From Blastococcus sp. URHD0036 (GTDB taxonomy: Bacteria; Actinomycetota; Actinomycetes; Mycobacteriales; Geodermatophilaceae), in assembly GCF_000701365.1 (NCBI RefSeq), contig NZ_JNIK01000003.1, positions 1 to 64,000 of the forward strand: 64,000 nt of DNA, given 5' to 3'. Below are positions 58,960-64,000 of this stretch, one piece after another. The notes beneath the pieces were generated by a model. It searched no databases and had not been told where the DNA came from. It worked only from the letters and a program-made list of their open reading frames with translations. Numbering within the stretch: the first letter of the stretch is position 1; each line of letters begins with the position of its first letter. Made by a program: the position numbers and the translations under genes.

Positions 58960-60875
58960 TGCTGGGCGCCGTCGACGGGCTGGGCGACCCGGGCGTCGGC
59001 GCGGTCGGCCAGCACCGCCGACCACTCCACGATCCGGCGGGCGATGTCCTGCTCGGTGAGGCCGGCGTCGGCGAGCACCTGGCCGCGGCTGCCGTGCTCG
59101 AAGAACCGCTGCGGCAGACCGAGAGTGCGCACCGGGACGTCGCACTGCTGGTCCTGCAGCACCTGGCTCAGCGTCGTCCCGACACCGCCGGCCCGCCCGC
59201 CGTCCTCGACGGTGACGACGAGCCGGAAACCGGACGCAAGCACAGCGAGATCAGGGGACACCGGCAGCACCCACCGCGGGTCGACCACCGTGACGTCCAC
59301 CCCGTGGTCGGCGGCGCGCTCGGCGACGGCCAGGCACATCGGCACCATCGAGCCGACGGCGACCAGGAGCACGTCACGCCGCTCGCCGCGGCGCATGACG
59401 TCCACCGGCCCGCGCCGCTCCAGGGCCGGGAGGTCCGGCGGGAGCACGCCCTTCGGGAAGCGGACGACGGTCGGGCCGTCGGCCACCGCCACCGCCTCGC
59501 GCAGCGCCTCCCGCAGGGTCGCCTCGTCGCGCGGCGCGGCGAGCCGCAGCCCCGGCACGATCGACATCAGCGACATGTCCCACATGCCGTTGTGCGAGGC
59601 CCCGTCGTCGCCGGTCACCCCGGCGCGGTCCAGGACGACGGTGACCGGCTGGCCGTGCAGCGCGACGTCCATGAGCAGCTGGTCGAAGCCGCGGTTGAGG
59701 AACGTCGAGTAGACCGCGACCACCGGGTGCAGGCCGGCCATCGCCATGCCCGCCGCCGAGGTCAGCGCGTGCTGCTCGGCGATGCCGACGTCGAAGGTCC
59801 GCTCGGGGAAGCGCTCGGCGAACGGCGCCAGCCCGGTCGGGTGCAGCATCGCCGCGGTGATCGCGACGACGTCCGGCCGCTCGCCGCCGATCCGCACGAG
59901 CTCGTCGGCGAAGGCGTCCGTCCAGGCGAGGCCGGTCTTGCGCACCGCCGCGCCGCTGTCGGGGTCGAAGATCCCGGTCGCGTGCCAGGCGTCGATCTGG
60001 TCGGTCTCGGCCGGCGCGTAGCCGTAGCCCTTGGTGGTGACGGTGTGCACGATCACCGGCCCGCCGAAGGATCGGGCGCGGCGCAGGGCGGACTCCAGGA
60101 CCTCGATGTCGTGCCCGTCGACCGGGCCGACGTACTTGAGGCCGAGGTCTTCGAACATGCCCTGCGGGGACAGGACGTCCTTGAGGCCCTTCTTGATGGC
60201 GTGCAGCGCGTCGTAGAGCGCCGAGCCGAGCACCGGCGCGCGGCGCAGCGCGTGGCGGACCTGCAGGAGCGCCTGCTCGTAGCCGGGCCGCAGCCGCAGC
60301 GTGGCGAGGGCGTCGGCGACACCGCCGATGGTCGGCGAGTAGGAGCGGCCGTTGTCGTTGACGACGATGACCACCGGCCGGTCCTGGGCGGCGGCGATGT
60401 TGTTCAGCGCCTCCCAGGACATGCCGCCGGTGAGCGCGCCGTCGCCGACGACGGCGACGACCGGCCGCGAGTCGCCGCGGACGGCGAACGCCTTGGCCAG
60501 CCCGTCGGCGTAGGACAGCGACGTCGAGGCGTGGCTGTTCTCCACCCAGTCGTGCTCGCTCTCGGCCCGGCTGGGGTAGCCGGACAGGCCACCGCGCTGG
60601 CGCAGCCGCTCGAAGTCCTCGACCCGGCCGGTCAGCATCTTGTGCACGTAGGACTGGTGGCCGGTGTCGAAGACGATCGGCTCGCGCGGGGAGTCGAAGA
60701 CGCGGTGCAGCGCGATGGTCAGCTCGACCGCGCCGAGGTTGGGGCCGAGGTGCCCGCCGGTGCGGGCCACGCTGGTGACCAGCGCGTCGCGGATCTCGGC
60801 GGCCAGCGCGGGGAGCTGGTCGGCGGGCAGGGCGCGGAGGTCGGCAGGACCGCGGAGCGAGCGCAGGAGCGACAC
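58956..60875 (-). CDS. dxs: 1-deoxy-D-xylulose-5-phosphate synthase
   Basis: A 639-residue thiamine diphosphate enzyme that condenses pyruvate and glyceraldehyde-3-phosphate, the first step of the MEP isoprenoid pathway. It has [32 protein letters not shown], the TPP motif [18 protein letters not shown] with [14 protein letters not shown], and the C-terminal [12 protein letters not shown]. It is full length, with GTG at 60875. It is followed directly by the DUF77 gene. Confidence 0.96.
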   Translation of the reverse strand: MSLLRSLRGPADLRALPADQLPALAAEIRDALVTSVARTGGHLGPNLGAVELTIALHRVFDSPREPIVFDTGHQSYVHKMLTGRVEDFERLRQRGGLSGYPSRAESEHDWVENSHASTSLSYADGLAKAFAVRGDSRPVVAVVGDGALTGGMSWEALNNIAAAQDRPVVIVVNDNGRSYSPTIGGVADALATLRLRPGYEQALLQVRHALRRAPVLGSALYDALHAIKKGLKDVLSPQGMFEDLGLKYVGPVDGHDIEVLESALRRARSFGGPVIVHTVTTKGYGYAPAETDQIDAWHATGIFDPDSGAAVRKTGLAWTDAFADELVRIGGERPDVVAITAAMLHPTGLAPFAERFPERTFDVGIAEQHALTSAAGMAMAGLHPVVAVYSTFLNRGFDQLLMDVALHGQPVTVVLDRAGVTGDDGASHNGMWDMSLMSIVPGLRLAAPRDEATLREALREAVAVADGPTVVRFPKGVLPPDLPALERRGPVDVMRRGERRDVLLVAVGSMVPMCLAVAERAADHGVDVTVVDPRWVLPVSPDLAVLASGFRLVVTVEDGGRAGGVGTTLSQVLQDQQCDVPVRTLGLPQRFFEHGSRGQVLADAGLTEQDIARRIVEWSAVLADRADARVAQPVDGAQQ

Positions 60876-60964
60876 GAGGTGTCAGCGTCCTCTCTGTCGG
60901 CTGCAGGTGGGGGCGGTGCGGCACGGAGGCAGCGGGACGCCGTTCCCGACCACTGTAATCGCGA

Positions 60965-61002
60965 ACGGCCGCCTCCTCCGGGTGAGCGGAGGAGGCGGCC
61001 GT
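60965..61002 (-). terminator. Hairpin upstream of dxs
   Basis: Perfect 16-bp arms ACGGCCGCCTCCTCCG (60965-60980) and complement (60987-61002) with a 6-nt loop. It lies 16 bp past the stop of the leftward gene at 61018-61383 and should separate it from dxs. Confidence 0.75.
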
Positions 61003-61017
61003 CACGGGACGGGCGCG

Positions 61018-61383
61018 CTACAGCCGCGGTACCCAGCGCTCGCCGCGCAGCGCGCCGGCCACGACCGCCACGCCCCGGGCGGCGGCGGCCAGGCGGGCGC
61101 CCTCCCGCTCGTAGGCGGTCATCGCCGCCTCCATCGCGTCGGCCGGCAGCTGGTCGGCGAGCTCCACGCGCACCGTCCGCCACCCGCTGCGGGCGGCCTC
61201 CAGCCCGGCCGCGACGTGGTCGCGGGCGAACCGGGCCAGCAGCACCGGGTACCGGCGCAGCACCTCGTGGGCGCGGTAGTCCGGCGGCACCAGGTCGTAC
61301 AGCCAGGCGACCGCGGTGTGCTCCCAGTCGGGGGCACCCGGCGGCCGCACGGCCTCGGGCCAGCCCGGCGGCGTCGCGTCCAC
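61018..61383 (-). CDS. Conserved actinobacterial protein behind an SOS box
   Basis: A 121-residue soluble, helix-rich protein. It opens ATPPGWPEAVRPPGAPDWEH, then TAVAWLYDLVPPDYRAHEVL and RRYPVLLARFARDHVAAGLE, and ends GALRGERWVPRL. I have seen this pattern in other actinobacteria but know no function. The start at 61383 lies 22 bp downstream of a full-consensus LexA box at 61406-61421, so DNA-damage induction is a sound prediction. A terminator hairpin follows, which makes this a single-gene unit. Confidence 0.78.
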   Translation of the reverse strand: MDATPPGWPEAVRPPGAPDWEHTAVAWLYDLVPPDYRAHEVLRRYPVLLARFARDHVAAGLEAARSGWRTVRVELADQLPADAMEAAMTAYEREGARLAAAARGVAVVAGALRGERWVPRL

Positions 61384-61405
61384 GCCGCTGATCGTGCCAC
61401 GTCAG

Positions 61406-61421
61406 TCGAACGCGTGTTCGA
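61406..61421 (-). promoter_or_regulatory. SOS (LexA) box, full consensus
   Basis: TCGAACGCGTGTTCGA matches TCGAACnnnnGTTCGA at all 12 defined positions. It lies 22 bp upstream of the start of the 121-residue gene and 10 bp from the stop of the DUF4177-like gene. Confidence 0.8.
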
Positions 61422-61430
61422 CCGACGCGC

Positions 61431-61658
61431 TCACTCGACGGGGCGCTTCAGCCAGAACTGCTCGAAGCCCCAGGTGCCCGCGCCGCTGGAGTGGTAGCTG
61501 ACCAGCTCCCACCCCTCGGCACCCAGGCGGTTGAGGACCGAGCTGGTGTCCCCCGCCTGACGTTCCAGCGCGCCGTGGGGCAGCTTCACGCTGACCCCTG
61601 CCCGCTGCGACTGCGCGTCGTTGGCCGTGATGACCGAGGCGTACTCCCAGGAGGTCAC
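61431..61658 (-). CDS. DUF4177-like small protein
   Basis: A 75-residue protein with SWEYASVITAND at the start and SVLNRLGAEGWELVSYHSSG in the second half, the hallmark LNxLGxEGWELV of DUF4177-type proteins. The C-terminal GFEQFWLKRP completes a small beta sheet. Function is unknown. The start is GTG at 61658. Confidence 0.75.
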   Translation of the reverse strand: MTSWEYASVITANDAQSQRAGVSVKLPHGALERQAGDTSSVLNRLGAEGWELVSYHSSGAGTWGFEQFWLKRPVE

Positions 61659-61713
61659 CCGACGACCGTAGCGGGACGCCCTCCCGGCCGGACGGCCCCC
61701 GCCCGGGAGGCGG

Positions 61714-62049
61714 CTACCAGCCCTGGTCCATGCAGATGGACAGGGCGTCGAGCACGTGCAGGTCCAGGTACCGCGCCTTGCCCCCGTCGACGAGGCGTTC
61801 CGCGTCGGACACGACCTTCTCCACGTACGGCCGCAGGTCGGTCGACAGGGTGCCCCCCTCCGCCACCGGCCCGAGCCGGTCGACGATCTCCTCGAGGGCC
61901 GGGACGTCGTCGTCGAGGGAGCTGTCCTGCTTGCTGAACAGGTAGTCGCATGTCTGCGCGTCGGCGTCGGAGACGTGCGCGCACCCCGCCAGTAGGAACC
62001 CGCCGAGGAGGACGACCGCGGCAGCCGGCCCCGTCCGCGCCCGTCCCAT
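61714..62049 (-). CDS. Small putative lipoprotein
   Basis: A 111-residue protein with an N-terminal signal helix AAAVVLLGGFLLAGCAHVSD, where LLAGC is a lipobox. The mature part is acidic and contains two further Cys. No family is recognised. The ATG shares one base with the stop of the methyltransferase gene (TGATG), so it is probably cotranslated. Confidence 0.7.
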   Translation of the reverse strand: MGRARTGPAAAVVLLGGFLLAGCAHVSDADAQTCDYLFSKQDSSLDDDVPALEEIVDRLGPVAEGGTLSTDLRPYVEKVVSDAERLVDGGKARYLDLHVLDALSICMDQGW

Positions 62050-63335
62050 CACGCCTCCATGATCGACGACGGGGCGGCGGGCACCAGCAGCGCCACGCAC
62101 TCGACGTGGGCGGTCATCGGGAAGGCGTCGAACCCGCGCAGCTCGGCGAGCCGCCACCCCGCCGTCCCGAAGGCGGCGACGTCGCGGGCGAGCGCCGCGG
62201 GATCGCAGGCGACGTAGACGACGGCCCGCGCGCCGGAGCCGGCCAGCACCCGGCTCACCGCGGGCCCGGCGCCGGCCCGGGGCGGGTCGAGGACGACCAC
62301 CGACGGCGCCTCCCCGAGCTCCGCCAGCAGCTCCTCGAGCCCCTCGGCGTCGACCTCGCCCTGCCAGACCTCGGCCTGCGGCAGGCCGGCCAGGTTGGCC
62401 TCGGCGGCCGCGCAGGCGCCGGCGTCGGCCTCCACGCAGACGACGCGCCCCTCCGCGCCCGCGGCCGGGGCGAGCGCGCCGCCGAACAGGCCGGCGCCGG
62501 CGTAGAGGTCCAGGACGGTGTCCCCCGGCTCGACCCGGGCGAGGCCGGTGACCGCGGCGACGAGCGCGTCGGCGGCGGCCGGGTGCACCTGCCAGAAGCC
62601 GGTGCCCTCGACCTCCCAGTCGCGGCCCCCCGCCGTCCGGGCGGCCCGCGCGACCGGCTCCTCGGGCAGGTCCCCGCCGGGTCGCAGCACCCGCGAGGTC
62701 GTCGGCACCCCGCGCCGGTCCAGCCGGGTGGTGGTCACCGCTCCGGCGGAGTCGATGGCGACGTCCACCGCGCCGGCGCCGGGCCAGCGGCGGCCCAGCA
62801 CCACGGCCGCGGCCGGCTCCAGGGTGATCGGGCAGTCCGCGAGCGGCACGACGTCGTGCGACCGGTGCCGGCGCAGCCCCGGCGTCCCGGAGCGGTCGAC
62901 GGCGAAGCGGGCCCGCGAGCGCCAGCGCAGCGGCCCGCCGGGCAGCTCCTCGACGACCAGGCCCTCGACGACGGGGTCCCCGGCGAGCCCGGCCAGCCGG
63001 CTCAGCTGCTCGCGGACGACGGCGGCCTTGAGCCGGTGCTGCTCGGCGGGCGCCACGTGCTGCCAGTCGCAGCCGCCGCACCGGCCGGGGCCGCTGTACG
63101 GGCAGGGCCGCTCCACCCGGTGCACGGACGCGGTCAGCACCTCGACGGCGTCGGCGCGGCAGTAGCCGGGCTGGCGGTCCTCGGTGACCTCGACGACGAC
63201 CCGCTCCCCCGGCAGCGCGTGCCGCACGAAGACGACGCGGCCCTCGTGCCGGGCCACGCAGTGCCCGCCGTGCGCCACGGGGCCGACCTCGACCTCGAAG
63301 CGCCGGCCTCCCCAACCGAGGCCCCGGTCAGCCAT
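62049..63335 (-). CDS. TRAM-domain RNA (uracil-5-)-methyltransferase
   Basis: A 428-residue class I SAM methyltransferase of the RumA/TrmA group. An N-terminal TRAM domain (~8-65) is followed by Fe-S type CPYSGPGRCGGCDWQH, the SAM-binding VLDLYAGAGLFGGALA, the DPPRAGAGP motif and VYVACDPAALARDVAAFG, whose Cys is the expected catalytic nucleophile (CDPAAL). It methylates uridine in 23S rRNA or tRNA; the exact target is not determinable. ATG 63335 overlaps the upstream permease stop by 8 bp. Confidence 0.9.
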   Translation of the reverse strand: MADRGLGWGGRRFEVEVGPVAHGGHCVARHEGRVVFVRHALPGERVVVEVTEDRQPGYCRADAVEVLTASVHRVERPCPYSGPGRCGGCDWQHVAPAEQHRLKAAVVREQLSRLAGLAGDPVVEGLVVEELPGGPLRWRSRARFAVDRSGTPGLRRHRSHDVVPLADCPITLEPAAAVVLGRRWPGAGAVDVAIDSAGAVTTTRLDRRGVPTTSRVLRPGGDLPEEPVARAARTAGGRDWEVEGTGFWQVHPAAADALVAAVTGLARVEPGDTVLDLYAGAGLFGGALAPAAGAEGRVVCVEADAGACAAAEANLAGLPQAEVWQGEVDAEGLEELLAELGEAPSVVVLDPPRAGAGPAVSRVLAGSGARAVVYVACDPAALARDVAAFGTAGWRLAELRGFDAFPMTAHVECVALLVPAAPSSIMEA

Positions 63336-64000
63336 ACGGCGTGGGATCGACGTCGTCGGTGATGCCCCGGCGGAGGTCGCCCGGAGCGGGCCCGTTCCGG
63401 CGGCCGTCCTCGTCGTCCCGTCCGACGGAGCTCTCCAGCTGCCACGGCACGGTGGTGATCATGACGCCGGGCTGGAACTGCAGCCGGGCACGCAGTCGCA
63501 GGGCGCTCTGGTTGTGCAGGACGTTCTCCCACCAGTGCCCGACCACGTACTGCGGCACGAACACCACGACCAGCTCGCGCGGGCTGGTGCGGCGGATCGC
63601 CTTCACGTAGTCGACGACCGGCCGGGTGATCTCCCGGTAGGGGGACTCGAGCACGGTCAGAGGCACCGGGATGTCGTAGCGCTCCCAGTCCGCCTGCAGC
63701 CCGCGGAGATCGGCGTCGTCCACGTTGACCGTCAGCGCCGTCAGCGCGTCGGGCCGGGTGGCCCGCGCGAAGGCCAGCGCCCGCAGCGTCGGCTTGTGCA
63801 CCTTCGAGACGAGCACGATCGCGTGCACCTTGCTCGGCAGCATCCGGGAGTCGGTGTCGGGCACCAGCTGCTCGGACACGTGCGAGTAGTGCCGGTTGAT
63901 CGCCCGCATCAGGACGAACAGGATCGGCATCGCCACGAGCACGAGGTAGGCGCCGTGGGTGAACTTCGTCAGCACGATGATCACCAGGACGACGGTGGTG
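63328..64000 (-). CDS. APC-family permease, C-terminal part
   Basis: About 224 C-terminal residues of an amino acid permease; the start lies beyond the window edge. The last membrane helices (VLVIIVLTKFTHGAYLVLVA and MPILFVLMRAINRHY) are followed by a ~170-residue cytoplasmic domain with HAIVLVSKVHKPTLRALAFA and ELVVVFVPQYVVGHWWENVL. This large cytoplasmic tail is typical of the KUP-like/APC permeases located next to TRAM methyltransferase genes in actinobacteria. Overlap with the methyltransferase suggests an operon. Confidence 0.82.
   Translation of the reverse strand, partial: TTVVLVIIVLTKFTHGAYLVLVAMPILFVLMRAINRHYSHVSEQLVPDTDSRMLPSKVHAIVLVSKVHKPTLRALAFARATRPDALTALTVNVDDADLRGLQADWERYDIPVPLTVLESPYREITRPVVDYVKAIRRTSPRELVVVFVPQYVVGHWWENVLHNQSALRLRARLQFQPGVMITTVPWQLESSVGRDDEDGRRNGPAPGDLRRGITDDVDPTPYG

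Noticed and set aside
1-64000. rRNA or tRNA genes
   Set aside because: No cloverleaf with a GTTCxA loop or conserved rRNA segment was found by eye; a covariance search would be needed to be certain.

Overview
The window is about 72% GC, is packed with short intergenic gaps and GTG/ATG starts overlapping upstream stops (GTGA/ATGA), and carries mycofactocin-type SDR, DUF3000, HemQ, 13E12-type HNH and SCO6745-like genes. This points to a high-GC actinobacterial chromosome; a relative of Geodermatophilaceae (Blastococcus/Geodermatophilus-like) is my inference, not proven. No rRNA, tRNA, CRISPR, prophage or transposase was seen.

Region 1 (1-17.4 kb) is a catabolic island: a mycofactocin-type SDR, TesB thioesterase, acyl-CoA ligase, two amidohydrolase_2 proteins, a paired acyl-CoA dehydrogenase, two crotonase-fold proteins, a TPP-dependent E1 alpha/beta pair without E2/E3, a cyclase-family hydrolase, a semialdehyde-type dehydrogenase and a LivK-type binding lipoprotein. 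It surrounds one FadR-type (FCD) GntR regulator. A recurring 14-bp motif close to AAyCTnAyCAtGTT lies upstream of nearly every transcription unit here, and a perfect 18-bp-arm inverted repeat containing the motif lies upstream of the regulator. I read this as a local regulon for an unidentified carboxylic acid, probably alicyclic, branched or terpenoid, activated to a CoA thioester and beta-oxidised.

Region 2 (17.4-38.1 kb) is mixed housekeeping and signalling: ArsR and DHFR-like proteins, two NarL-type two-component systems, a lytic-transglycosylase-like protein, a second TesB, an R-hydroxyacyl-CoA-type SDR, a GAF-PP2C phosphatase, a lipoprotein alpha/beta hydrolase, a TRIC-family channel, old yellow enzyme and quinone oxidoreductase genes, and a cold shock protein.

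Region 3 (38.1-54.3 kb) holds tandem msrB genes (the second has Ser in place of the catalytic Cys), hemQ, hemY, hemE, DUF3000 and RNase D. These are commonly neighbours in actinobacteria, but here hemQ is separated from hemY-hemE by about 10 kb that includes a LuxR/AAA regulator, a 13E12-type HNH gene with an SOS-box-like site, and small orphan genes flanked by dispersed repeats.

Region 4 (54.3-64 kb) is core metabolism: cupin/MarR, the fadA-fadB beta-oxidation operon, dxs with a DUF77 gene, a small gene directly behind a full-consensus SOS box, a DUF4177-like protein, and a TRAM-domain RNA methyltransferase next to the C-terminus of an APC permease.
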